A stretch of 64,000 nucleotides of DNA from Pseudomonas sp. FP453 (GTDB taxonomy: Bacteria; Pseudomonadota; Gammaproteobacteria; Pseudomonadales; Pseudomonadaceae), in contig NZ_CP117435.1 in the NCBI RefSeq assembly GCF_030687495.1, positions 248,001 through 312,000 of the forward strand. Direction: 5' to 3'. The notes beneath the pieces are model-generated. The model was not told the DNA's origin, made no database searches, and was given only the letters and a program-made list of their open reading frames with translations. The position numbers and the translations under genes were made by a program. Below, piece by piece: positions 36,620-45,095 of the stretch (position 1 is the first letter of the stretch; each line of letters starts with the position of its first letter).

Positions 36620-36876
36620 CGGGTGATGCCCCCCATAAATGGAATAACCATTGCAGGCATGGAGCGCTGGGGGCCTATCCCACCATCGACCTGCGCTTCA
36701 ATTCCAATAACCACATCGCCTGCGTGATAGGTGCGAATGAAACTTTTGGCGATTACTCCCACATCCAGTAAACCGAGGTTTACTAGCGCGTTTCGATTAG
36801 CAGGTAAAACGGTAGCGCGGATCACCGTGAAAGTGACGCCGTAGTGGCCGATGTATTGAGTCCTTTCGATGTTCAC
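36616..36876 (-). CDS. Hypothetical 86-residue protein, first gene of a coupled trio
   Basis: I do not recognise this protein. It starts with GTG at 36876 (NIERTQYIGHYG) without a strong ribosome-binding site. The residues alternate in a beta-strand manner (VTFTVIRATVLPANRN; VVIGIEAQVDGG), and the C-terminus is IPFMGGITR. No signal peptide or membrane helix is visible. The TGA overlaps the ATG of the membrane carrier-like gene that follows. Being real depends mainly on this coupling, on an ORF that ends exactly at the next start, and on sensible composition. The start may be elsewhere upstream. Confidence 0.5.
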   Translation of the reverse strand: MNIERTQYIGHYGVTFTVIRATVLPANRNALVNLGLLDVGVIAKSFIRTYHAGDVVIGIEAQVDGGIGPQRSMPAMVIPFMGGITR

Positions 36877-37058
36877 AGGGTTTTTCCCAGGCGGTGGAAA
36901 GGACGCTAGTTTCGGTCAGGCAAATATGGATTTTGTAGAGGGGACGGTGAGTGTTCTAAGCAGTTTCAGAAGCGGATGGCGTGGTGTTTGGCGGTTTCTT
37001 ACAGCGGCGTCCGGCGTTGTTCGCATGGCAGCGATTTCACAGGAAAAGTAGGCCAACT

Positions 37059-37147
37059 GTGGGGAGCCGGGCTTGCCCGCGATGGCGGTGGGTCAGGTAG
37101 GGAATTATCGGCTGATACACCGCCATCGCAGGCAAGCCAGCTCCCAC
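37059..37147. repeat. Bipartite REP element between the carrier-like trio and the Fic gene
   Basis: The ends are GTGGGGAGCCGGGCTTGCCC and GCAAGCCAGCTCCCAC, the left one with an extra G. The rest of the 36877-37173 gap shows no gene; it is the upstream region of the 86-residue gene. Confidence 0.88.
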
Positions 37148-37173
37148 AGGTTTAGCGGCGTGGCGGGGAACGA

Positions 37174-37773
37174 TTAACTGCTGGCAGGCCGGCTGATACA
37201 CCGCTCGAAAATCGCCTCCAACCCGCGATAATCACACGCCACCGCATCAATATTCGCCGGCACCCACGCGGCGTGTTTCACCAGCCACCAGTTCACTGAA
37301 AAGCCCGCATTCACAATGATCTGCTCAAACAGGATCCGTTGCGCGCGGCCGTTGCCTTCGCGGAAGGGGTGAATGACGTTGAGGTCGCCGTACGCCTCGG
37401 CAATCTGCGTCACCAGCTCGGCCTGGGTCACGCCGATGTACCAGTTGGCCTCTTGCATACGCCGGATGATTTTCGCCGCTTCCGGTGGGATGCGTTCCGG
37501 GGTGCAGAACAGGGTGTCGCCTTTCTGGATGTTGACGCTGCGCAGTTCGCCGGCCCAGTCGTAGAGGTCGCCAAACAGGACGCGGTGGATGTGTTGCAGG
37601 CGATCGAGGTCGTAGGGCGGTGGGAAGAGCGGGAGGTTGCCTACGGCGATTTCGGAGAGTTCCCGCTCAGCCTGGTGCAGGCGGGCTTCGTCGTGCAAAT
37701 CGAGGCGGTTGCGCAGCACGCTGCTACCGGGATAGCAGTACGGGTCCTGGCCCACGCCATATTTGTCGAGCAT
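37174..37773 (-). CDS. fic: Fic-domain toxin (AMP transferase)
   Basis: This 199-residue Fic protein probably transfers AMP to a target protein. The active-site motif is complete, HPFREGNGRAQR (His135 onward), matching HxFx(D/E)GNGRxxR. The N-terminal DLDRLQHIHRVLFGDLYDWAGELRSV region and the substrate flap LRSVNIQKGDTLFC are typical. No inhibitory (S/T)xxxE(G/N) motif is seen in the protein itself, so inhibition must come from the partner. The ATG overlaps the stop of the YhfG-like gene (TGATG). In P. fluorescens 2P24, Fic-1 modifies GyrB and is held in check by an upstream small antitoxin (AntF); this pair looks like the same type. Confidence 0.9.
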   Translation of the reverse strand: MLDKYGVGQDPYCYPGSSVLRNRLDLHDEARLHQAERELSEIAVGNLPLFPPPYDLDRLQHIHRVLFGDLYDWAGELRSVNIQKGDTLFCTPERIPPEAAKIIRRMQEANWYIGVTQAELVTQIAEAYGDLNVIHPFREGNGRAQRILFEQIIVNAGFSVNWWLVKHAAWVPANIDAVACDYRGLEAIFERCISRPASS

Positions 37774-37943
37774 CAGCGTGGGGTGTCGCGGTACTTGGCA
37801 AGGACGGCTTCGCGGGTCGGCAGGGGTTTGTCGACGTCGGCCGGTTGGGTGTCGAACCCTTCCAGGCGCAGGCTGGCCAGGTAATTGGAACGGCGGATCT
37901 TGTGGTAATGATCCTGTTTTTGCTCAAACGTCAGTTCGCTCAT
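37773..37943 (-). CDS. YhfG-type antitoxin of the Fic toxin
   Basis: This 56-residue protein starts at ATG 37943, with GGAGT eight bases upstream; the longer frame up to 38099 has no coding character. SELTFEQKQDHYHKIRR is the typical YhfG opening. The inhibitory motif (S/T)xxxE(G/N) is visible as SLRLEG, with Ser24, Glu28 and Gly29. The Glu would block ATP gamma-phosphate binding in the Fic active site, the class I arrangement in which the antitoxin supplies the motif. It is coupled to fic by overlap. Confidence 0.85.
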   Translation of the reverse strand: MSELTFEQKQDHYHKIRRSNYLASLRLEGFDTQPADVDKPLPTREAVLAKYRDTPR

Positions 37944-38118
37944 CGCAGCGTACTCCGGGGTGGCAAGGCTTGATTGTAGCGCAATGCTTCCGAGGGCAGG
38001 CGCGATAAAAACCACGTCACATTTTGTACAAAAAAACTGCCAGCTCGCTGAATTCAGCGTATGTTGCAGCGCAAAATCTTGTAGGGCGATTTTGCCCACT
38101 ACTTAAAGGGAGTTAAGC

Positions 38119-39294
38119 ATGGGTTTGCTTCGTGTCGCTTCGGCGATGTCATTGTGTGCGGTCGCGTTTTCAGTCCAGGCCGACCAGTTGCCGATTGAAG
38201 TGCTCAGTGCAGTGGTCAAGGACCAGAAAATCGCCGACGCCGAAGTGCTGCTGCAACGCAACGGCGCGCAAAACGTCGTGGGCCGCACCAACGCCCAAGG
38301 CCAGGTGGTCCTCACCAGCGCGGCCGCCGATGATGGCAGCAGCCTGCTGATCATCAAGAAACCCGGCTATTCCAACCTGGTGGTGAAGTGCCCATGCAAG
38401 GGCATGACCTACGCGATCAGCCCGGTGATGGAAAACCTCGACGGCCTGCGCGTCGTGCTGACCTGGGGCCGCAACCCTTCCGACCTCGACTCCCACATGA
38501 TTTTCCCGGGCAACAACATCTACTACGCCAGCAAAAAGGGCACTGATGCCGAGCTGGACGTGGATGACACCGATAGCTACGGCCCGGAAACCATCACCCT
38601 GCAGAAAAAACACTACGGCGAAAGCTACGTGTATGCCGTGCATGACTACTCCAACCAGTCCTACCCGAATTCGAGCCAGCTGTCCGACAGCGAAGCCAAG
38701 GTGTTCGTGTACATGGGGCAATCCCTGGTCCGCACCTACTACGTGCCGAAAAACCGCACCGGCAACCTGTGGACCGTGTTCCGCATGACCGGCAGCGGCG
38801 ACTTCCAGGACATCAACAGCTTCACCGGCGTCACCGTGGATGCGGCGAATGTGCTGAACGAAGTCAAACCGTTGCTGGATGACAGCGTGGCCGTCACTGA
38901 AGTGGTTGTCAGCTCTTCCGTACAGGCTGATGCGAAGAAACTTAACCTGAAAGGCGAAGCGGCCTACCAGGCGGGTAACCTGGATCAGGCGATTGAGTTC
39001 TTCCGCCAGGCCATCGATCTGGATAACAGCTTCGGCAAGGCCTACGGCAACCTGGGCTTGGCGTATCAGAAAGCCGGCAACACTGCCGAGTCGATCTGGG
39101 CCAACCGCAAGGCCATCGCGTTGGCGTCGGGTGCCAATGCGGCGACCGTGCGTGCCGGGTCTTACTACAACATTGCGCGGATCTATGAAGCGGCCGGGCA
39201 GTTCCAGGATGCGTTGCGTCACTACCAGTTGGCGAAAGAGCAAAAGGCCAATCCGGTGTATGACACGGCGATTGAGCGTGTGAAGAACCGCTGA
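38119..39294 (+). CDS. Secreted DUF2135/YfaP-like protein with TPR repeats
   Basis: This 391-residue protein has a signal peptide (MGLLRVASAMSLCAVAFSVQA, cleavage near 21). A carboxypeptidase-like or Ig-like module follows (about 25-105, VLSAVVKDQKIADAEVLLQRNGAQ). Then comes a DUF2135 domain (about 108-235) with the family pattern RVVLTWGRNPSDLDSHMIFPG and GPETITL and VYAVHDYS. The last 125 residues carry TPR repeats (AYQAGNLDQAIEFFRQAIDLDNSFGKAYGNLGLAYQKAGN and a second pair). It is likely periplasmic and structural or scaffolding; function is unknown. It stands alone, ending in a REP-derived hairpin. Confidence 0.8.
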   Translation: MGLLRVASAMSLCAVAFSVQADQLPIEVLSAVVKDQKIADAEVLLQRNGAQNVVGRTNAQGQVVLTSAAADDGSSLLIIKKPGYSNLVVKCPCKGMTYAISPVMENLDGLRVVLTWGRNPSDLDSHMIFPGNNIYYASKKGTDAELDVDDTDSYGPETITLQKKHYGESYVYAVHDYSNQSYPNSSQLSDSEAKVFVYMGQSLVRTYYVPKNRTGNLWTVFRMTGSGDFQDINSFTGVTVDAANVLNEVKPLLDDSVAVTEVVVSSSVQADAKKLNLKGEAAYQAGNLDQAIEFFRQAIDLDNSFGKAYGNLGLAYQKAGNTAESIWANRKAIALASGANAATVRAGSYYNIARIYEAAGQFQDALRHYQLAKEQKANPVYDTAIERVKNR

Positions 39295-39319
39295 TTCAGC
39301 CATAGCTCAAAACTGATAT

Positions 39320-39353
39320 GTGGGAGCCAGCTTGTGTGGGAGCTGGCTCCCAC
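39320..39353 (+). terminator. REP-derived hairpin after the DUF2135 gene
   Basis: GTGGGAGCCAGCT (39320-39332), eight bases, and AGCTGGCTCCCAC (39341-39353) form a perfect 13-bp stem followed by ATTTGGTTTG. It is either a compact REP or a terminator that evolved from one. Confidence 0.55.
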
Positions 39354-39525
39354 ATTTGGTTTGTGGTGTTCCTGCAAAACCTGGTGAAACATCCCACTTC
39401 GGCCCTGGGCCATCCCTCACCCTGTGTATCATCCTGTCTCTTTTTTCCATGCGACCTTTCTCGATCCGCTGAACTTCCCGGGCTATGTTTTCAAGCCAAC
39501 TCAGCGGTCAATGGAGCGACAGCCG

Positions 39526-41463
39526 ATGCACGACACCCTCCAGCAGGTCTTTGGTTATCCACAGTTTCGTCTGGGCCAGGAACAGACGGTCAGCGCTGTA
39601 CTGGCCGGCCGTTCTGCCGCCGCGATTTTCCCCACCGGCTCAGGCAAGTCCCTGTGTTACCAGCTGTCGGCCGTACTGCTGCCGCACCTGACGCTGGTGG
39701 TGTCGCCGTTGTTGGCGTTGATGCAGGACCAGCTGGGTTTCCTGCAACGCCATGGCATTTCAGCGGGCAGCATCGACTCGGCGCAGAGCCGCGAAGACGC
39801 CAATGACGTGATGGCCCGTGCGCGTTCGGGCGAGTTGAAGATCCTCATGATTTCCGTGGAGCGCTTGAAGAACGAGCGCTTTCGCAACTTTCTGCAAAGC
39901 GTGCAGATTTCGCTGTTGGTGGTGGACGAGGCGCACTGTATTTCCGAATGGGGCCACAACTTCCGTCCCGACTATTTGAAGCTGCCGGACTACCAGCGTC
40001 AGTTCAATATCCCACAAGCCTTGCTGTTGACGGCTACAGCAACGCCCAAAGTGATCGCCGACATGCAGGCGAAGTTCGCCATCGCGCCAAACGATGTGGT
40101 CACCACGGGCTTCTACAGGCCCAATCTCAACCTGCTGGTGGAGCCCGTCAGTGGGGCGGACAAGCGCCGACGCCTGGTGCAGTGGATGAGCGAGCGGGCG
40201 GGCCAGCCGAGCATCGTCTACGTGACCCTGCAAAAAACCGCCGAGCAGATTGCCGAGCATCTCAATCGCAACGGCATTCAGGCCGAGGCCTATCACGCCG
40301 GTCTGCCCCACGATAAACGCGAGGGTATCCAGCAGCGCTTCATGGGCGGGCGCTCCAACTGCATCGTCGCGACCATCGCGTTTGGCATGGGCATCGACAA
40401 GAGTGATATCCGCAATGTGGTGCACTTCGACCTGCCCAAATCCATCGAGAACTACAGCCAGGAGATCGGCCGCGCGGGGCGTGATGGGCAGCCGTCCGAC
40501 TGCCTGGTGCTGGCCAACCGCGACAGCCTCAATGTGCTGGAAAACTTCGTGTATGGCGATACGCCGGAGCAGGACGCCATTCGCCGTGTGCTGGAGGCGT
40601 TGCAGGCGGCGCGGGGCGATGGGCAGTGGGAGTTTCTGCTGCGCTCGCTGTCGGACCACAGCAACATCCGCGAGCTGCCGCTGAAGACCCTGTTGGTGCA
40701 GTTGGAGCTCAAGGGCGTGATTGCGCCGCGCTACGCGTTTTATGCGGAGTACCGCTTCAAGTACCTGATCGAGCCCGACGCCTTGTTGGCAAGGTTTAGC
40801 GGCGAGCGGCAGCAGTTTGTTGCGGCGATCGTCGAGGTGTGCAAGCGCGCCAGGGCCTGGGCCACGGTGGATTTCGACGCGCTGTATCAACAGCACAACG
40901 CCGGACGCGACCGCGTGGTGAAAGCCCTGGATTACTTCCAGGAGCAGGGCCTGATCGAGTTGGAAAGCAAGCAGATGACCGAGGTCTACAGCCTGCTGGA
41001 CACAGGATTTGATCCACAGGCGTTGAGCGCCGAGTTATACACAGGCTTCAAGCAGCACGAGGTCGGCGAGGTGGCGCGCATTCACGCCATGCTCGACCTG
41101 TTTGCCACCGAGCGCTGCCTGGGCCAGCGCCTGGCGCAGTATTTCGGTGATGAAAACGCGCCGCAGCGCTGCGGGCATTGCTCGGTTTGCCACGGCAATG
41201 TTGCGCACTTGCCACCGCCGCCCGCTTTGCCGCCGCTTGTGGATAAAAACTTCATGGGGCTGTGCGGGGATTTTATCCACAGGCATCATCAGCACACCGG
41301 CCAACTGCCCGAAGCGGAACGCCTGACGCGGTTCCTTGGCGGCATCAGCGTACCGTTGTTTACCAAGCTGAAGGCGCGGGGTATTCCGGGTTTTGCTGCG
41401 CTGGAAGACTATCCATATGCCGAGGTACGCCAGTGGGCCGCAGCCCATTTGCAGGACCTTTAA
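39526..41463 (+). CDS. recQ: RecQ-family ATP-dependent DNA helicase
   Basis: This is a 645-residue superfamily 2 3'-5' helicase. The start at 39526 (MHDTLQQVFGYPQF) has GGAG nine bases upstream. Motifs are Q-motif FGYPQFRLGQEQ, Walker A FPTGSGKSLCYQ (about 41-52), DEAH (VVDEAHCISEWGHNFRPDY, about 132), TATATP, and motif VI QEIGRAGRDGQ. The RecQ-C zinc cysteines are present (ERCLGQRL and QRCGHCSVC, about 530-555). A C-terminal HRDC-like end (LTRFLGGISVPLFTKLKARGIPGF) is short, so this is the variant seen as a second RecQ in Pseudomonas rather than a copy of the canonical one. It probably acts in recombination repair. Confidence 0.9.
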   Translation: MHDTLQQVFGYPQFRLGQEQTVSAVLAGRSAAAIFPTGSGKSLCYQLSAVLLPHLTLVVSPLLALMQDQLGFLQRHGISAGSIDSAQSREDANDVMARARSGELKILMISVERLKNERFRNFLQSVQISLLVVDEAHCISEWGHNFRPDYLKLPDYQRQFNIPQALLLTATATPKVIADMQAKFAIAPNDVVTTGFYRPNLNLLVEPVSGADKRRRLVQWMSERAGQPSIVYVTLQKTAEQIAEHLNRNGIQAEAYHAGLPHDKREGIQQRFMGGRSNCIVATIAFGMGIDKSDIRNVVHFDLPKSIENYSQEIGRAGRDGQPSDCLVLANRDSLNVLENFVYGDTPEQDAIRRVLEALQAARGDGQWEFLLRSLSDHSNIRELPLKTLLVQLELKGVIAPRYAFYAEYRFKYLIEPDALLARFSGERQQFVAAIVEVCKRARAWATVDFDALYQQHNAGRDRVVKALDYFQEQGLIELESKQMTEVYSLLDTGFDPQALSAELYTGFKQHEVGEVARIHAMLDLFATERCLGQRLAQYFGDENAPQRCGHCSVCHGNVAHLPPPPALPPLVDKNFMGLCGDFIHRHHQHTGQLPEAERLTRFLGGISVPLFTKLKARGIPGFAALEDYPYAEVRQWAAAHLQDL

Positions 41464-41478
41464 ACCCATCTACACGAG

Positions 41479-41919
41479 ATGCCCCCGATGCCCGACTCAG
41501 TGCCCCAACGTGCCGACTACCTTCACTTCCAGCCGATCATCACGCGCTGGCACGACAATGATGTGTACGGGCATGTGAACAACGTCACCTACTACAGCTT
41601 CTTCGACACGGCGGTGAACACCTACCTGATCGAACAGGGTGGTCTGGATATTCATGACGGCAAGGTGGTGGGCTTTGTGGTGAGCTCGGCGTGCGACTAC
41701 TTTGCGTCGATCGCCTTTCCCGAGCACATCGAGATCGGCCTGCGGGTGGGCAAGTTGGGCAATAGTTCGGTGCAATACGAGTTGGCGGTGTTCAAGGCGG
41801 GCGAAGACGACGCCTGCGCGGCGGGGCGCTTTGTGCATGTGTTTGTGGAGCGCGGGTCGAACCAGCCGGTGGCGATTGCGGGGGTGTTGCGCGAGGCTTT
41901 GCAGCGGTTGGTGGTCTGA
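41479..41919 (+). CDS. YbgC/FadM-type acyl-CoA thioesterase
   Basis: This 146-residue hotdog protein has its active-site Asp in RWHDNDVYGHVNNVTYYSFFDTA (about 23-45), the 4-hydroxybenzoyl-CoA thioesterase signature. A second start 9 bp in (MPDSVPQR) is possible. The rest (FVVSSACDYFASIAFPEHIEIGLRVGKLGNSSV) is typical of FadM-like enzymes, which hydrolyse long-chain acyl-CoAs or act on carrier-bound acyls. It lies 15 bp after recQ and may be cotranscribed, without an obvious functional link. Confidence 0.85.
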   Translation: MPPMPDSVPQRADYLHFQPIITRWHDNDVYGHVNNVTYYSFFDTAVNTYLIEQGGLDIHDGKVVGFVVSSACDYFASIAFPEHIEIGLRVGKLGNSSVQYELAVFKAGEDDACAAGRFVHVFVERGSNQPVAIAGVLREALQRLVV

Positions 41920-41950
41920 CCCCCAATTCTGCAAACGATGAAAGCCAACT

Positions 41951-42037
41951 GTGGGAGCTGGCTTGCCTGCGATAGCGGTGTGTCAGGTTTGCATCTGTTG
42001 CCTGACACGACGCTATCGCGGGCAAGCCCGCTCCCAC
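41951..42037. repeat. Bipartite REP element
   Basis: GTGGGAGCTGGCTTGCCTGC and GGGCAAGCCCGCTCCCAC face each other with GATAGCGGTGTGTCAGG and CCTGACACGACGCTATC nested inside. It separates two convergent genes. Confidence 0.9.
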
Positions 42038-42072
42038 ATTTTTTAGCCTGCGGTGCCTTTTAGATCGTGGGC

Positions 42073-42546
42073 TTACCGGTGACGGTAGTGATGCTTATTC
42101 TTGCGATGCCCATAGGCATGCCCACGGCCACGATGGTCATCGCGATCATAACGACGGTTGTCGCGCGAACGGCGATCATCGTCGTCGCTCTTGTTGCCCA
42201 TGTAGTTACCCAGGGCACCACCTGCACCACCGCCGGCGGCTGCGCCGATCAGGCTGCCGGTGCTGCCGCCGACACTGCGGCCGACCACGTTGCCGCCCGC
42301 TGCGCCCAATGCGCCGCCAATGGCCGCTTCGCCACGGCTGCGTTTGTCGGCACCGACCGCACTACCGCCTGCGCCGCCCAGGGCTGCGCCAATGGTGGAG
42401 CCGGTGTTGCCGCCAAGCTGCTGGCCAACGACCGAACCTAGAACCCCGCCCAATGCGCCGCCTACACCGGCTTCGGTGGTGCCACCGGCCATGGCTGCGC
42501 CACTGACCAGGCCAAGGGACAACAAGAGAATCGAGGAGAACTTCAT
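42073..42546 (-). CDS. Glycine-zipper protein with signal peptide
   Basis: This 157-residue protein has a signal peptide (MKFSSILLLSLGLVSGAAMA, cut near 20). About 90 residues of glycine-zipper repeats follow (VGGALGGVLGSVVGQQLGGN, IGAALGGAGGSAVG and more), and the C-terminus is a disordered tail rich in Asp, Arg and His (DDDDRRSRDNRRYDRDD). Such proteins pack helices in or against membranes; many are osmotic-stress or envelope proteins, but no function is known for this one. No lipobox cysteine is present, so it is not the SlyB/Pcp type. It is divergent from a plus-strand signal discussed at 42706-42735. Confidence 0.8.
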   Translation of the reverse strand: MKFSSILLLSLGLVSGAAMAGGTTEAGVGGALGGVLGSVVGQQLGGNTGSTIGAALGGAGGSAVGADKRSRGEAAIGGALGAAGGNVVGRSVGGSTGSLIGAAAGGGAGGALGNYMGNKSDDDDRRSRDNRRYDRDDHRGRGHAYGHRKNKHHYRHR

Positions 42547-42705
42547 TCAGGGAAACCTCAAGGGGATGACGGCGCGATCCTGAGGCTGTATCGGCATTGT
42601 GACAATAGAAATCCGACCAGTAACACGAGTTGTGCACAATTAGCTAAGTTATTGTTTTAACTGGGGAACTTAAGTCGATTTAGTGAGTCTTTAACTCTTC
42701 GGAAC

Positions 42706-42735
42706 GGCCGCTTTTATGCAAAAGCGGCCTTTTTT
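42706..42735 (+). terminator. Plus-strand intrinsic terminator without an obvious gene
   Basis: GGCCGCTTTT, ATGC, and AAAAGCGGCC make a perfect 10-bp stem followed by TTTTTTG. The T-run is on the plus strand, but both flanking genes run on the minus strand, so the terminator ends no annotated transcript. On the minus strand, downstream of the molybdoenzyme gene, it lacks a U-run. Confidence 0.7.
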
Positions 42736-42746
42736 GTGCCCGCGAT

Positions 42747-45095
42747 TTACGCCGTGCGCGCCATGATCAAGCCGTTGTCACTCGCGGCTTCCAAACGGAT
42801 CGCGACGAATTTCGACGTTGGCGTATGGCTGCCATCCCCCGTGCTTTCCAGCGGCACCAGCGGGTTCACTTCCGGGTAGTAGGCGGCTGCCTGCCCCGCC
42901 GGAATATCAAACGCCAGCAAGGTAAAGCCTTTCACCCGGCGCTCACGGCCGTCTTCCCACAGCGACACGATGTCCGCCTTTTGCCCCGGCTTGAAGCCCA
43001 GGCGGATGATGTCGGCTTCGTTGACGAACAACACGTCACGCTGACCCTTGACCCCACGGTAGCGGTCGTCCAGGCCATAAATCGTGGTGTTGTACTGATC
43101 GTGGGAGCGCATCGACTGCATGATCAGGTCCGGCACGCGGCCCGTGGCGTGGGTGCGTTCGTGGATCAGGTCCTTGGGCAGGATGTTCGCGCGGAAATTC
43201 GCGCGGCCCGATGGCGTGTTCCAGCGGCGTGCGCCAGCCGAGTTGCCGAGGTAGAAACCGCCTGGGTTTTTGATCTTCTCGTTGAAGTCCTTGAAGCCCG
43301 GGATGGTGTCGGCGATCAGGTCGCGGATGCGCCCGTAGTCGGCCACCAGCCAGTTCCAGTCGACCGGCTTGCTGCCCAGGGTCGCGGCGGCGATACCGGC
43401 GAGGATGGCGGGTTCGGATTTCATCAGCTTCGACAGCGGCTGCAACTGGCCATTGGAACCGTGGACCATGCTGAACGAGTCCTCCACCGTCACCGCTTGC
43501 GGGCCATCGGCCTGGATGTCGATGTCGGTACGGCCCAGGCACGGCAGGATCAACGCGTCCTTGCCGTGCATCAGGTGGCTGCGGTTGAGCTTGGTGCTGA
43601 TCTGCACGGTCAGGTCGCAGTTGCGCAGGGCTTGAAAGGTGCGCGGGCTGTCTGGCGTGGCTTGGGCGAAGTTGCCGCCCAGGCCGATAAACACCTTGGA
43701 GCGCCCTTCGAGCATGGCGTGGATCGCTTCCACCACGTTGTGGCCGTTTTCCCGTGGCACCTGGAATTGGAAGCGGCGCTCCAGCGCGTCGAGGAACGCC
43801 ACCGGTGGCCGTTCGTTGATGCCCATGGTGCGGTCGCCCTGCACGTTGCTGTGGCCGCGCACCGGGCACAGGCCGGCGCCCGGGCGGCCGATGTTGCCGC
43901 GCAGCAGCATCAGGTTGGCGATTTCCTGGATGGTCGGCACCGAGTGACGGTGCTGGGTGATGCCCATCGCCCAGCACATGATCACGTTCTTGCCTTTGGC
44001 GTACATGCGCGCCGCTTGCTCGATCTCCACCAGGGTCAGGCCGGACTGCTCGACGATTTCATCCCACGAGGTGTCGTCGATCTTGGCCAGGTAATCCAGC
44101 ACGTTGACCGTGTGTTCGTTGAGGAAGTCGTGGTCGAACACGGCTTCCTTGCCTTCGGCCTGGGCCTGGCGTTCCCACAGCAGCAGGAACTTGGCCATGC
44201 CGCGCAGGATGGCCATGTCGCCACCCAGCGCCGGGCGGAAGTAGGCGGTGTTGGTCGGCTTGTCGCCGTTGGTGAGCATTTCCAGCGGGTGCTGCGGGTG
44301 CTGGAAGCGTTCCAGGCCGCGCTCTTTCAGTGGGTTGATACACACCACCTGGGCGCCGCGTGTCACCGCTTCACGCAACGGTTCGAGCATGCGCGGGTGG
44401 TTGGTGCCGGGGTTCTGGCCCCAGACGAAGATGGCGTCGGCATGTTCAAAGTCGTCAAAGGTCACGGTGCCTTTGCCCACGCCCACGCTTTGCGCCAGGG
44501 CGACGCCGCTGGCTTCGTGGCACATGTTCGAGCAATCCGGGAAGTTGTTGGTGCCAAACGAACGCACAAACAGTTGGTACAGATACGCCGCTTCGTTGCT
44601 GGCGCGGCCCGAGGTGTAGAACTCGGCCATGTCCGGGCTGGGCAGGGCGTTGAGGTGCTTGCCCACCAGGTCGAACGCGGCTTCCCAACTGATGGGCTGG
44701 TAGCGGTCGGTCTCGGCGTCGTAGCGCATCGGCTCGGTGAGGCGGCCCTGGTATTCCAGCCAATAGTCGCTTTGTGCTGTCAGCGAAGTGACGCTGTGCT
44801 TGGCGAAAAACGCTGCATCCACACGGCGCTTGGTGGCTTCCCAGTTCACTGCCTTGGCGCCGTTTTCGCAGAACTTGACCATGCCGCTTTCCGGCGAGTC
44901 GCCCCAGGCGCAGCCCGGGCAGTCGAAGCCGCCGTTCTGGTTGGTCTTGAGCATCATGCGCAGGTTTTTCAGGGCGTTGTCGCTGGTCAGCCAGGCCTGC
45001 GCCACGCTGATCAGCGCACCCCAGCCGCCGGCCGCACCTTTGTAGGGCTTGTAGCGCGGGGTTGGGGTTTGGTCGGCTTGGTTATGATTGCTCAC
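42747..45095 (-). CDS. FdhF/YdeP-family molybdopterin oxidoreductase
   Basis: This 782-residue protein belongs to the bis-MGD molybdoenzyme superfamily, in the formate-dehydrogenase-H-like YdeP branch. Landmarks are CPGCAWGDS (about 59-67), RMYAKGKNVIMCWAMGITQHRHSVPTI (about 364-390), IGRPGAGLCPVRGHSNVQG (about 406-424), and the C-terminal cofactor-binding end. In the canonical alpha subunit the iron-sulfur ligands lie at the N-terminus; here only the CPGC cysteine pair and a few others are present. The catalytic residue (Cys or Sec in FdhF) is not obvious, so formate need not be the substrate. It is coupled to fdhD (ATGA overlap), as expected for enzymes that need a sulfurated Mo centre. YdeP is linked to acid resistance in E. 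coli. Confidence 0.88.
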   Translation of the reverse strand: MSNHNQADQTPTPRYKPYKGAAGGWGALISVAQAWLTSDNALKNLRMMLKTNQNGGFDCPGCAWGDSPESGMVKFCENGAKAVNWEATKRRVDAAFFAKHSVTSLTAQSDYWLEYQGRLTEPMRYDAETDRYQPISWEAAFDLVGKHLNALPSPDMAEFYTSGRASNEAAYLYQLFVRSFGTNNFPDCSNMCHEASGVALAQSVGVGKGTVTFDDFEHADAIFVWGQNPGTNHPRMLEPLREAVTRGAQVVCINPLKERGLERFQHPQHPLEMLTNGDKPTNTAYFRPALGGDMAILRGMAKFLLLWERQAQAEGKEAVFDHDFLNEHTVNVLDYLAKIDDTSWDEIVEQSGLTLVEIEQAARMYAKGKNVIMCWAMGITQHRHSVPTIQEIANLMLLRGNIGRPGAGLCPVRGHSNVQGDRTMGINERPPVAFLDALERRFQFQVPRENGHNVVEAIHAMLEGRSKVFIGLGGNFAQATPDSPRTFQALRNCDLTVQISTKLNRSHLMHGKDALILPCLGRTDIDIQADGPQAVTVEDSFSMVHGSNGQLQPLSKLMKSEPAILAGIAAATLGSKPVDWNWLVADYGRIRDLIADTIPGFKDFNEKIKNPGGFYLGNSAGARRWNTPSGRANFRANILPKDLIHERTHATGRVPDLIMQSMRSHDQYNTTIYGLDDRYRGVKGQRDVLFVNEADIIRLGFKPGQKADIVSLWEDGRERRVKGFTLLAFDIPAGQAAAYYPEVNPLVPLESTGDGSHTPTSKFVAIRLEAASDNGLIMARTA

